Shown one piece after another: positions 36,079 through 46,845 of a DNA stretch of 64,000 nt. Position 1 is the first letter of the stretch. Every line of letters starts with the position of its first letter. The position numbers and the translations under genes were made by a program. The stretch is from Xenoacremonium recifei (taxonomy: Eukaryota; Ascomycota; Sordariomycetes; Hypocreales; Nectriaceae). Location of the stretch: NCBI GenBank assembly GCA_012184525.1, contig WOFQ01000003.1, forward strand, positions 1,054,001-1,118,000, written 5' to 3'. The notes under the pieces are model-generated. The model was not told where the DNA came from. It did not search any database and saw only the letters and a program-made list of their open reading frames with translations.

Positions 36079-39000
36079 ATGTCGGACCCTCATCGCGATG
36101 TGTCGCAGTACAAGTACTCGGCCATGTCAAACCTGGTCCTCCAGGCTGACCGTCGGTTTATCACGAGACGAACCGATGAGGCTACGGGCGACCCGGAGTC
36201 GTTGGCTGGACGCCTGAGTATCAAGGACATGGGAGCGCGCGTTGCTCGCGACGACGCCCCCAAACAGAAGAAGCAGCCTGGCCTCCCCGATATCGAAAGA
36301 GGGAGCTTGCGAGAAGGTGAGGATATCCTGGCTCGAGAGCAACGAAGGCGGAAAGCAGAGGCGCCACAGATGAGAGGGACTGGTGTGCTCGGCGCAAACG
36401 ATCTGCTGGTGGAAGGAATCACATACCGACCACGAACGCCTGCGACTCGAGCGACCTTCGACCTAATCATTACAATTGTGGCAAACAATCTCGGCGATGT
36501 CCCCCACGAGGTCGTGCGAAGCGCCGCGGATGCCGTCTTGGAATACCTCAAGGATGATGACCTGAAGGACCTCGACAAGAAGAAGGAAATCGATGATATT
36601 CTGGGCGTCGCGTTGAACCCCAAACAGTTCAACGAGTTGGTAAACCTTGGGAAGAAGATTACCGACTACGACGCGCAAGACGACGACGAAGATGTCGCTA
36701 TGGGCGAGGCCGATGGCGATGATGCCGAGATCGACGAGCGACAGGGTGTGGCCGTTGCCTTTGATGAAGACGACGAGGACGAAGAAGGTGGAATCGTTAA
36801 CGAGGTCCGCGACGAATCTTCCGACGATGAGGACGAGGAAGAAGCGGACGACGAAACACAACAACAGACCGGCGAAGTCGCGGATATTGACGGAGACGAA
36901 ATGGTCCTAGAGTCTGCCCCGTCTGGCGCGAAACGAAAAGAAAAAGAGAAGCATTCCATTTCTGCACGAGATATCGACGCGTTCTGGCTCCAACGACAAA
37001 TCGGCATACTATACCCAGATGCGCATGAACAGACGGACAAGACCAAGGACACTCTCCGAATCCTGTCCGGGGAGCCTGATGAAGCCGATGGCGAAGAGAA
37101 GTCTCTTCGAGAGATCGAGAACGACCTGATGGAACTCTTTGATTTCGAACACCACGAGCTCGTCCAGAAACTTGTCGAGAACCGAGAGAAGGTCTTTTGG
37201 CTCACGAAACTGGCCAGAGCGGAAACGCCCGAAGAGCGAACTAGCGTCGAGCGAGAGATGGCCTCCGAAGGTCTGCAATGGATTTTGAATGAACTCCATG
37301 GCAAGTCCGGTTCTGACGAGAAGAAAGTCAAGATGGACATTAAAATGGATATCGACAATCCAGACGCCCTCAAAGCTGAAGCCCCGAAGCCTGAGCGTGC
37401 GGAAGGCCAGCTTGTTGGTGGGCTGCAGCCCAAGAAGCTTATCAACCTTGACAATCTGGTGTTTGATCAAGGAAACCATCTCATGACCAATCCGAAGGTC
37501 AGGTTGCCCGAAGGTTCGACAAAGAGGACTTTTAAGGGCTACGAGGAGATTCATATCCCAACACCAAAGAAGCGAAACGAACCTGACGACGTTCTTATCC
37601 CAATTACCGACATGCCAGAATGGTCCCGCGTTCCCTTCAGCAGGGATACCTCGTTGAACAAGATTCAATCGAAATGTTACCCCACTGCATTCGAGGACGA
37701 CGGTAACATGCTTGTTTGTGCTCCCACTGGTAGTGGTAAAACGAACGTCGGCATGCTTGCTATCCTGCGTGAGCTCAGCAAGCATCGAAACCCGGAGACT
37801 GGAGACATCGACCTCGATGCATTCAAGATCGTTTGCATTGCTCCTTTGAAGGCTCTGGTGCAAGAACAGGTCGGCAACTTTGGGAAAAGGTTGGAGCCGT
37901 ATGGAATCACCGTTGCTGAGTTGACTGGTGATCGTCAGCTCACTAAGCAACAAATCGCTGAAACTCAGATTATCGTGACAACGCCTGAAAAATGGGATGT
38001 CATCACACGAAAGTCCAATGATTTGACGTACACGAACTTGGTGCGACTTATTATCATCGACGAGATTCACTTGCTTCACGACGATCGTGGTCCTGTTCTC
38101 GAAAGCATCGTTAGCAGGACTATTCGAAAGACCGAACAAACTGGTGAACCTGTCCGTATTATCGGTCTGTCCGCTACGCTTCCCAACTACAAAGATGTTG
38201 CTAGCTTCCTTCGAGTGGACATGAAGACTGGGCTCTTCCACTTTGACGGATCTTACCGACCCTGCCCTCTACGACAAGAGTTCGTTGGCGTGACGGACCG
38301 GAAGGCAATCAAGCAGTTGAAGATCATGAACGACGTGACTTATAACAAGGTCATTGAGCACGTCGGTCAAAATAGAAATCAGATGTTGATCTTCGTTCAC
38401 TCCCGCAAAGAAACTGCCAAGACGGCTCGCTATATCAGAGACAAAGCGCTCGAGATGGACACGATAAACCAAATTCTTCGTCACGATGCTGGTAGCCGAG
38501 AGGTTCTCAACGAAGCTGCAAGTCAGGCAACGGACAAGGATCTCAAAGATATTCTCCCATACGGTTTCGGTATCCATCACGCTGGTATGAGCAGAATTGA
38601 CAGAACCGACGTGGAGGATCTCTTCGCACGTGGAGCTATTCAGGTTTTGGTGTGTACAGCGACGCTGGCCTGGGGTGTCAACTTGCCAGCCCATACCGTC
38701 GTCATCAAGGGAACCCAAGTCTACTCCCCCGAGAAGGGTGCTTGGGTCGAATTGAGCCCTCAAGATGTCCTGCAGATGCTTGGTCGTGCAGGTCGACCAC
38801 AGTACGACACTTACGGTGAGGGTATCATCATCACGACACAAACCGAGATGCAGTATTACCTCTCACTGCTAAACCAACAACTCCCCATCGAGAGTCAGTT
38901 TGTCAGCAAATTGGTCGACAACCTGAACGCTGAAATTGTCCTTGGCAACGTCAGGACACGCGACGAGGGTGTTGAATGGCTCGGTTATACCTATCTCTTC

Positions 39001-42000
39001 GTTCGAATGCTTCGATCGCCTGGCTTGTATCAAGTGGGAGCAGAGTATGAGGACGACGAGGCGTTGGAACAGAAACGAGTTGATCTTATCCACTCAGCAG
39101 CAATGGTGCTTAGAAAGTCAAACCTGATCAAGTATGATGATAAGTCCGGCAAGTTCCAGTCTACCGAGCTCGGCCGCATCGCTTCACACTACTACATCAC
39201 AGCCACATCTATGGACACCTACAACAACCTCATTCAGCCGTCCATAACCACAATCGAGCTATTCCGGGTCTTCTCGCTCAGTGCCGAGTTCAAATACATT
39301 CCAGTGCGACAAGACGAGAAGCTTGAGTTGGCGAAATTGCTAGGCCGAGTTCCCATCCCAGTCAAGGAGAGCATCGAGGAACCCCATGCGAAGATCAATG
39401 TTCTCCTTCAGGCATACATCTCTCGTTTGAAGCTCGATGGTCTTGCATTGATGGCAGACATGGTCTACGTTACACAGTCTGCCGGCCGAATCTTGCGAGC
39501 CATGTTCGAGATCGCCTTGAAGAAGGGGTGGGCAACTGTTGCAAAGACCGCGCTGGATCTTTGCAAAATGGCTGAGAAGCGGATGTGGCCCACAATGTCG
39601 CCTCTTCGCCAGTTCCCAACTTGCACTAGGGACATTGTGCAGAAGGCTGAGCGAATCGACGTTGCTTGGAGCAACTACTTCGATCTGGATCCTCCTCGTA
39701 TGGGTGAGCTTCTGGGTATGCCTCGAGCTGGTCGCACTGTTTGCAGCTTCGTCTCCAAGTTCCCTCGCCTGGACGTGCAGGCACAGGTTCAACCCATGAC
39801 CCGGTCGATGCTTCGAATAGAGCTGAGCATTACTCCTAACTTTGAGTGGGACGACTCAGTCCACGGTGCTGCGGAGAGCTTTTGGATCCTTGTCGAGGAT
39901 TGTGACGGTGAAGATATTCTTTACCACGACACTTTCCTCCTTCGAAAGGATTACGCGGAAGCGGAATCAAATGAGCATGTCGTTGACTTCACCGTTCCTA
40001 TCACCGATCCAATGCCGCCAAACTACTTTGTGTCGGTTATCTCTGACAGATGGATGCATGCCGAGACCCGACTTCCTGTCTCTTTCCACAAGCTTATCCT
40101 GCCCGAGAAGTTCCCGCCTCACACTGAGCTTCTCGAACTGCAGCCGCTTCCAGTTTCTGCTCTCAAAGTCTCGGAGTACGTCGACTTGTATCCTGACTAC
40201 AGACAGTTCAACCGCATCCAAACGCAGACCTTCAACTCTTTGTACAAAACCGACCAAAACGTGTTCATTGGGGCTCCCACTGGGAGCGGAAAGACGATTT
40301 GCGCCGAGTTTGCACTGCTTCGCCATTGGGCACAGGGAGGCTCTGGCCGTGCGGTATATATCGCACCTGTCCAGGAACTTGTGGATAGTCGCCTACAAGA
40401 CTGGCAGAAACGACTAAGCCACCTGGGAGGCGGCAAGGAGATCGTCAAACTTACAGGAGAGACTGCTACGGATCTCAAGATCCTTGAACAGGGTGACCTG
40501 ATTCTAGCCACGCCGATCCAGTGGGATGTCCTCTCTAGACAGTGGAAGCGTCGCAAGAACATCCAAACTGTCGAGCTCTTCGTCGCAGATGAAGTCCATC
40601 TTGTTGGCGGCCAACTCGGATACGTATACGAGATAATTGTATCTCGCATGCACTACATCCGAACACAGACGGAACTGCCAATGCGAATCATCGCCCTGAG
40701 TGTGTCGCTCGCGAATGCCAGAGACATTGGTGAATGGATCGATGCCAAGAAGCACGACATTTACAACTTCAGCCCTCACGTTCGACCTGTCCCTCTCGAC
40801 CTTCACATCCAATCCTTCTCAAACCCCCATTTCCCCTCCCTGATGTTGGCTATGTCAAAACCAACGTATCTTGCTATCACTCAAATGTCTCCCGACAAGC
40901 CAGCAATGATCTTCGTACCGAGTCGCAAGCAAACCCGAAACACTGCCCGCGATCTGTTGGCGGCGTGTGTCGTGGATGATGACGAAGACCGCTTCCTCCA
41001 CGCAGATGTTCAGCAAATGCAGCCTCTGCTTGAGAGAGTTCACGAAGAAGCTCTTGCAGAGGCCTTGTCTCATGGCATTGGATACTACCATGAGGCTCTG
41101 AGCCAGAGCGACAAGCGAATTGTCAAACATCTCTACGACAACGGGGCCATTCAAGTTCTTGTCGCCTCTCGCGATGTGTGCTGGGAGCTTACTAGCACAG
41201 CTCATCTGGTGATCGTGATGGGAACGCAATACTTTGAGGGCCGCGAGCATCGATACGTGGACTATCCTCTGAGCGAAGTCTTGCACATGTTTGGCAAGGC
41301 ACTTCGCCCATCTAAAGAAGGCCGGGGCCGAGGTGTTCTCATGCTTCCGCAGGTCAAGCGTGATTACTACAAGAAGTTCCTGAACGAGGCTCTGCCGGTT
41401 GAGTCTCATCTCCACAACTACCTTCATGATGCCTTCGTTACCGAAATCAGCACGAAGATGATTGAGTCTGGTGATGATGCGATCAACTGGACGACTTTCA
41501 CCTATTTCTACAGGAGGCTCTTGGCGAACCCTAGCTACTACGGCTTGACGAGCACCACTCATGAGGGGCTAAGCAACTACATGTCTGACCTGGTTGAGAC
41601 CACGTTGAGAGAGCTGGGTGAGTCTAAGATCATCGACTTTGATGAGGAGGATGGATCCGTGTCGCCTCAGAACGCTGCCATGATCGCCGCGTACTACAAC
41701 ATCTCCTACATCACGATGCAGACGTTCCTGCTCTCTCTCAGTGCCCGGACGAAGCTCAAGGGTATCATGGAGATTGTTACATCTGCGACCGAGTTCGAGT
41801 CAATCCAGATTCGGCGTCACGAGGATGGTCTTCTGCGCCGTATCTATGACCGAGTTCCCGTCAAGATGACTCAACCTGTGTACGACTCGCCGCATTTCAA
41901 GGCTTTCGTCCTCCTTCAGGCGCATTTCTCCCGCATGCAGCTGCCTATTGACCTTGCCAAGGACCAGGAGGTCATCTTGTCAAAGATCCTTGGCTTGTTG

Positions 42001-42759
42001 AGCTCAATGGTCGATATTCTATCGTCTGATGGCCAACTCAATGCCATGAACGCCATGGAGATGTCGCAGATGGTTGTTCAAGGCATGTGGGATCGTGATA
42101 GTCCTCTCAAGCAGATTCCTCATTTCACACCAGAAGTCGTCAAGGTGGCGAATGAGTTTGGGTACGTACCGATGACTAAATCGTGCGATGATTATGATGC
42201 TAACTCTCTTTACAGAATCAAGGACATTTTCGATTTCATGGAGGCCATGAACCCTGACGAGAATCCCGACTACAACAAGCTAGTTAAGAAGCTGGGGATG
42301 TCTCAAAATCAGCTGGCACAGGCAGCTAACTTCACCAACGACAAGTACCCTGATCTCGAACTTGAGCATGAAGTGCTCGATGAAGACGAGATCAGGGCAG
42401 GTGAACCATCGTATCTGAGCATCAAGATTGCTCGAAATGTCGATGAGGATGAGGAGGGAGAGTATGACTCAACTGTCCATGCGCCATTCTACCCTTCAAA
42501 GAAGGTCGAGAACTGGTGGCTGGTTGTTGGCGACGAGAAGACGAAGAATCTGCTGGCCATCAAGCGAGTCACAATTGGGCGCGAGCTCAAGGTCCGCCTA
42601 GAGTACACGGTGCCAGCGCCCGGTGAGCACAACCTCAAATTGTACCTCATGAGCGATAGCTACGTTGGAGTCGACCAAGAGCGAGAGTTTACGGTAACTG
42701 CGGCCGAGGGTATGGATGTGGATAGCGATGAAGACGATGACGAGGAGGACGAAGACTAA
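36079..42759 (+). CDS. brr2: Pre-mRNA splicing helicase Brr2 (U5 snRNP)
   Basis: Ski2-like DExH helicase of the U5 snRNP that unwinds U4/U6 to activate the spliceosome. Start ATG 36079, stop 42757-42759. The frame is open throughout, but a clear intron lies at 42162-42215 (GTACGT donor, GCTAAC branch, TACAG acceptor, 54 nt), so the protein is about 2208 residues and not 2226. An acidic N-terminal region (about 195-285) precedes the first cassette: Walker A APTGSGKT near 545, DEIH near 659, LSATLPN, and QMLGRAGRPQYD. The second cassette keeps GAPTGSGKT near 1398 and DEVH near 1504 but has LSVSLAN in place of SAT and a degenerate last motif (MFGKALRPS), as known for the non-catalytic Brr2 cassette. 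Sec63-type domains follow each cassette. The C-terminus is acidic. Confidence 0.96.
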   Translation: MSDPHRDVSQYKYSAMSNLVLQADRRFITRRTDEATGDPESLAGRLSIKDMGARVARDDAPKQKKQPGLPDIERGSLREGEDILAREQRRRKAEAPQMRGTGVLGANDLLVEGITYRPRTPATRATFDLIITIVANNLGDVPHEVVRSAADAVLEYLKDDDLKDLDKKKEIDDILGVALNPKQFNELVNLGKKITDYDAQDDDEDVAMGEADGDDAEIDERQGVAVAFDEDDEDEEGGIVNEVRDESSDDEDEEEADDETQQQTGEVADIDGDEMVLESAPSGAKRKEKEKHSISARDIDAFWLQRQIGILYPDAHEQTDKTKDTLRILSGEPDEADGEEKSLREIENDLMELFDFEHHELVQKLVENREKVFWLTKLARAETPEERTSVEREMASEGLQWILNELHGKSGSDEKKVKMDIKMDIDNPDALKAEAPKPERAEGQLVGGLQPKKLINLDNLVFDQGNHLMTNPKVRLPEGSTKRTFKGYEEIHIPTPKKRNEPDDVLIPITDMPEWSRVPFSRDTSLNKIQSKCYPTAFEDDGNMLVCAPTGSGKTNVGMLAILRELSKHRNPETGDIDLDAFKIVCIAPLKALVQEQVGNFGKRLEPYGITVAELTGDRQLTKQQIAETQIIVTTPEKWDVITRKSNDLTYTNLVRLIIIDEIHLLHDDRGPVLESIVSRTIRKTEQTGEPVRIIGLSATLPNYKDVASFLRVDMKTGLFHFDGSYRPCPLRQEFVGVTDRKAIKQLKIMNDVTYNKVIEHVGQNRNQMLIFVHSRKETAKTARYIRDKALEMDTINQILRHDAGSREVLNEAASQATDKDLKDILPYGFGIHHAGMSRIDRTDVEDLFARGAIQVLVCTATLAWGVNLPAHTVVIKGTQVYSPEKGAWVELSPQDVLQMLGRAGRPQYDTYGEGIIITTQTEMQYYLSLLNQQLPIESQFVSKLVDNLNAEIVLGNVRTRDEGVEWLGYTYLFVRMLRSPGLYQVGAEYEDDEALEQKRVDLIHSAAMVLRKSNLIKYDDKSGKFQSTELGRIASHYYITATSMDTYNNLIQPSITTIELFRVFSLSAEFKYIPVRQDEKLELAKLLGRVPIPVKESIEEPHAKINVLLQAYISRLKLDGLALMADMVYVTQSAGRILRAMFEIALKKGWATVAKTALDLCKMAEKRMWPTMSPLRQFPTCTRDIVQKAERIDVAWSNYFDLDPPRMGELLGMPRAGRTVCSFVSKFPRLDVQAQVQPMTRSMLRIELSITPNFEWDDSVHGAAESFWILVEDCDGEDILYHDTFLLRKDYAEAESNEHVVDFTVPITDPMPPNYFVSVISDRWMHAETRLPVSFHKLILPEKFPPHTELLELQPLPVSALKVSEYVDLYPDYRQFNRIQTQTFNSLYKTDQNVFIGAPTGSGKTICAEFALLRHWAQGGSGRAVYIAPVQELVDSRLQDWQKRLSHLGGGKEIVKLTGETATDLKILEQGDLILATPIQWDVLSRQWKRRKNIQTVELFVADEVHLVGGQLGYVYEIIVSRMHYIRTQTELPMRIIALSVSLANARDIGEWIDAKKHDIYNFSPHVRPVPLDLHIQSFSNPHFPSLMLAMSKPTYLAITQMSPDKPAMIFVPSRKQTRNTARDLLAACVVDDDEDRFLHADVQQMQPLLERVHEEALAEALSHGIGYYHEALSQSDKRIVKHLYDNGAIQVLVASRDVCWELTSTAHLVIVMGTQYFEGREHRYVDYPLSEVLHMFGKALRPSKEGRGRGVLMLPQVKRDYYKKFLNEALPVESHLHNYLHDAFVTEISTKMIESGDDAINWTTFTYFYRRLLANPSYYGLTSTTHEGLSNYMSDLVETTLRELGESKIIDFDEEDGSVSPQNAAMIAAYYNISYITMQTFLLSLSARTKLKGIMEIVTSATEFESIQIRRHEDGLLRRIYDRVPVKMTQPVYDSPHFKAFVLLQAHFSRMQLPIDLAKDQEVILSKILGLLSSMVDILSSDGQLNAMNAMEMSQMVVQGMWDRDSPLKQIPHFTPEVVKVANEFGYVPMTKSCDDYDANSLYRIKDIFDFMEAMNPDENPDYNKLVKKLGMSQNQLAQAANFTNDKYPDLELEHEVLDEDEIRAGEPSYLSIKIARNVDEDEEGEYDSTVHAPFYPSKKVENWWLVVGDEKTKNLLAIKRVTIGRELKVRLEYTVPAPGEHNLKLYLMSDSYVGVDQEREFTVTAAEGMDVDSDEDDDEEDED

Positions 42760-43479
42760 AAGAAACGGCCTGGAAGCTCTAGATCACCGACAGAGCCAAT
42801 CTAGGATGAAAACTATGTATGATACTGCTACTGATTTTGTTGTTACTGCTTACTGCTGCTCTCATGTTTCACTGCAGCTGGCGAAGGCGAATAGATGTTT
42901 GGTGCTCTACAACAGGGAACAGCGAATGTTTCGAGATGAAAGTGACGTTGATGGAGAGTGAATCGCGTACGGATACGGCAGGTCAGGTCGCGTTGGGAGA
43001 GCTTGGCATGGGATCCGCGCAGGGCCGAGTTGCTTGGCCACTCTCGTGGGTGAGGCAAGACGACTGCGGTGAGGTGAGGCGAGAATGAGGCGAGATCGGG
43101 GCCTTCGTCTGGGGCGGTTGGGAGGAGAGGTCGAGGGGCTGCTGGCGGAGGCGATCTCGTCGCGGACGGGCGGCAGCCTTGATGCCTGGCCGGTCTCACC
43201 TTCAGGCGCAGGCGCAGGGCACGTCGGTCAGGTATCAGGGAGGGAGGGAGGCCAAGGATCTGGGTGGCCAGCTGCTGAGGTGAGGGCAGGGCAGGGCAGG
43301 ACAGGGCCCAAAGCCCCGAGCCCAGACGGGAGCTCAGAGCCCAGAGCGCGGTCTCTCGCGGTCTCGGTCTAGAGGCCAGGCCAGGCAGAGCTGGAGGTGT
43401 CGTCCATCCCTGTGGCCGGATGCGCGGCTTGGGATTGGATCTGCCTGCCTTCTGCTCCTCCACTTGCATCGCGCGGATG
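42760..43479. other. Intergenic region downstream of brr2
   Basis: Presumed 3' UTR of brr2 followed by a G-rich block (43020-43330) with many GGGCAGG-like words. Frames on both strands overlap and have no recognisable content. No gene called. Confidence 0.5.
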
Positions 43480-43940
43480 GCGGCGCCCGGCCTGGCCTGG
43501 CCTGTCCTGCGCGACGGGACGAGCTATTATCTGCATCACGTGACCCGCGCCGTGAGTGACGTTGAAGTGTTTCCCGTTGCCAGCCCATCACTCGCACCAG
43601 TGTTTTTTCCTTCCTATCAACTCCAACCCCAACAACGCGGGACAAGCGTCGCATCGCCAATTGCGCACCACATCTCGCCCAGCTCCATCCCATCGCGCAT
43701 CGCGTCCCAAGGCCCATTGACTACGCTTAACGCGCTCCCGAACGCGTTTGACTCGTCGTTTCGCCCACCCAGGTAGCACCCGCCCTGCGATCCGCGCCCC
43801 ATCGCCGCCGAGCTCCCAGCTGACGAGTGACTGTTGCAGTTTAGCTACTCTTCGACTGTCAAAAGGACACCTGATCTCGTGTGGCGACTAGAGAACCCAG
43901 AGGCTGTTCGCGCATTACGTTACCATCTCGCTGCTTCACC
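43480..43940 (+). promoter_or_regulatory. ATG-free leader of the PWWP gene
   Basis: No ATG occurs on the + strand between 43480 and 43940, about 460 nt. A possible 5' UTR intron runs from the GT at 43773 to the CAG at about 43838 (CTGAC branch word near 43821). A CACGTGA sequence lies at about 43537-43543. Confidence 0.4.
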
Positions 43941-46038
43941 ATGGCCGACCAGCCCACCGAGAAGCCTGAGGTCCCGGCGGCTGTCGCGGACGCGCAGGAA
44001 GCTCCCGCTGGCGAGCCCAAGATCGCAGAGCCTGCGCCAGTTGAGAAGGCATCTGGCGATGATGCAAAGCCTGCAGAGGGTACGTGTTTTCCCCGAGCTT
44101 GTCGCGCCCCCCTGCGCGTTGGCTGGCATACACTGGCGGTACAGACTACCTGCTGTCCACGTGGTTATATGCTTTTCTGAGCGCGTCCCCGCGCATGGTG
44201 TAAGATCCGTGCTGACTGAAGCTCCTTGCCAACAGAAACTAAACCAACCGAAACTGCTGACAAGCCTGCCGAAACCTCCACCGAAGAGACCAAGGAGAAG
44301 CCCTCCTCTGATGGCGATACCGAAATGAAGGACGTGAATGAGGCGACTGGTGCTGAGAAGACTACTGCGGAGGCTCCGGCTCCTGCAGCAGAGGAGCAGC
44401 CTGCGCCTGCAAACGCGTCTGCCGAGACCCCGACGACCAAGGCCAAGGCTAGGCGCAAGTCTTCCGCCGGGGAAATCAGGACCAAGGCCCTGAAGCGGAA
44501 GAGTTCCAAGGCGCGCCTGACGCACACGGACGCGAAGCCGGGCGACCACTTTCTGGTCAAGCTCAAGGGCTTCCCCGCTTGGCCTGCCATTATCTCCGAC
44601 GAGTCAATGCTTCCTCAGGCGCTCGTGGAGAGCCGGCCCCAAACGGCCCAGCTTCCCGACGGAACCTGGCGAGAGCCCTATGCCGATGGCGGCAAGAGAG
44701 TCAACGACAGAAACTTTCCTGTCATGTATCTTCACACCAATGAATTGTATGTATAGATGAGACGGCCCCTACAGAAACCCGCTTGCTAACTTTTGCGTAC
44801 AGTGGCTGGGTTTTGAACACCAATCTCACCGAACTTACCCCTGAAAAGGCCCGAGAATCCATCTCCGACAAGATGCGCGCGGACTTAAAGGAAGCTTACA
44901 TCTTGGCTGCCGAAGAACACTCGATCGAATTCTACAAGGATGTCCTGAAGCAATTCCTCGAAGACTTGGAGGCGGCCAGAGCGGCCAAGGCTGCTACGCC
45001 GAAGAAGTCCAAGAAAGCGAAGGCAAAGGCCGCAGAAGAGGACTTGGAGATGCCCGATGCGGACGATTCTATCGTGGAAAAGCCCAAGTCTTCGAAGAAG
45101 CGAAAAGCGGAGGGAGAGGCCGGTGTAAGAAATCTTCATGGCGCGTTGATCAGCGTATACTGACAAGTTTGTTTGTGCATACAGACCCCACAGCGATCCG
45201 ACTCGGTCAAGAAGCCCAAGATCAAGCTTAACACGTCCTCGACTCCGAAGGCTCCCAATGGATCAGCCACCCCGAAAGACGAGTCTACCATCAAGCCTAA
45301 GACAAAGGCCAAGAAGAACAAGGATGGTGCGGATAAGAAATCCGAGGCTCCCAAGGAACCTAAGTTGACGCCCGAGGAGCGCCACGCTCGTAAGGAGGTC
45401 AGTATCGTGATTTTTATGTTCATTTCAACGGTCAGACTCTAACAGCCCTCTAGAAGGAAGTCCTGTACTTGCGACACAAGCTCCAGCGTGGCCTCTTGAC
45501 TCGAGATCAACAACCCCAGGAGGGCGAGATGAGGGGCATGTCGGATTACATCACCCTTCTGGAGAATTTCAACGATCTCGAGGTCTCCATCATTCGGACT
45601 ACTAAGATCAACAAGGTCTTGAAGGCCATTCTGAAGCTCGAATCAATCCCTCGAGAGGAAGAGTTCCATTTCAAGGACCGTTCGCAGACACTATTGGACA
45701 AGTGGACTAAGCTGATGGCTGGAGATAATGCCTCCGCACCAGCGGCCACAACCAATGGTGACGCCAAATCCGAGACGAAGGAAGCTCACACAAATGGTGT
45801 CAAGAGCGAGGGTGCTACTGAGGAGACAAAGCCTGAGACCTCCGAGGCGGTGGCTGGTGAGACTGAGGCCAAACCCGCAGAGAAGACTGAGGAGGCGAAG
45901 CCAGAGGCCGCCCCGGTGGAAGACAAGGAGGAGAAGCCGGCTGCAGAGGCGGTGAGTTCTGCAGCATGATCTCATGGACGTTTTTATCTAATCCTGTACC
46001 AGGCCGTTCCTCCAGCACCTGTCGAAACTACAGCATAG
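43941..46038 (+). CDS. PWWP-domain chromatin protein with TFIIS-N/LEDGF-like domain
   Basis: Nuclear protein predicted to read methylated nucleosomes through its PWWP domain. Exons 43941-44079, 44236-44746, 44803-45124, 45185-45397, 45454-45951 and 46003-46038 give 572 residues, and all junctions are in frame. Residues 1-140 are an alanine/glutamate/lysine-rich disordered region with basic clusters (ARRKSS, ALKRKSSK). The PWWP domain begins near 146 (KPGDHFLVKLKGFPAWPAII, core PAWP) and continues to NELFGWVLNTNLTELT near 225. A basic linker with NLS-like KKSKKAKAKA and SSKKRKAEG follows. Residues about 396-488 (KEVLYLRHKLQRGLL to LDKWTKLM) form a helical domain like the LEDGF integrase-binding/TFIIS N-terminal fold. 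The tail is acidic and alanine-rich. Fungal relatives include Pdp3-like proteins; orthology is not proved here. Confidence 0.85.
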
Positions 46039-46845
46039 TCGAAGCGTAGCAGATTGGTTAAATCAGTTGTCATGCCCTGCTTGGGGCAGACTCTCTAGGC
46101 GGGCGTGTTCTTATGGCGCATGGGTACTTGGTCTTTTTTTTGCCGTCGTCCTTTTCAAAAGTGATTGATGCTCTTTCAATTTGGTGTGTTTATGAAGATC
46201 CGTCCGGAACGGCGACCGACCTCCGATGACGGACACGCAATTCAGTTCACTTCAGCGAGATGGCGAAGCTTGAGAAACACGCACAAATACGTATAAGGGA
46301 ATGGGAGGATTTTGGTTGTTGAGAGGATATCTTGAAGGGTACAGGAACTGAACTTGAACGCTGCAACTCTGCGAAGAGATGAACAAGGAGGTGAAGACTC
46401 TTCTACAGGCGCAGCGTGAGGAAAGTCCGAAGAGCAGAACAGAGCAGAAGATGCGAGGGGTGGCTCTTCAGGGCACGATCGGGTTGGTTGCATGGTCAGG
46501 ACTTGGTCAGTGAGGACTCTCGGGGCGCAAAGGGCTTTGAGGTTCAGGGTTGATTATTTGCTACCTACATAAATGATGAATGCTACACAATATACATAGA
46601 TGATCAGTCTTATTTGAGAGTCCTTATGTTCGACCTATGCATGCTGAAGACACGCAGAAATTTGCATGAAGGGCGATCTCAAGGGCAAGGAGGTGAGTTT
46701 CATAGTGGTTAACACAGTGTGAACATTGGTTTTCTTAGACGCGTCCAAGCTTGGCTCAACGCGTCTCCCGTCTTCCATCTACCTGCGCCAGGCCAGATGT
46801 AACTCCCAGCCCAAAGGCGCTACAACGAGACTGACTGAAGCAAAA
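46039..46845. other. Intergenic region PWWP gene/orc3
   Basis: Presumed 3' UTR of the PWWP gene and promoter of orc3; AT-rich patch near 46550-46640. No gene or repeat seen. Confidence 0.5.

Noticed and set aside
37009..38241. 410-codon antisense frame inside brr2
   Set aside because: Shadow of the brr2 helicase domain; high-GC third positions of the sense gene leave the antisense frame open. Same for 40855-41562 and 36666-37454.
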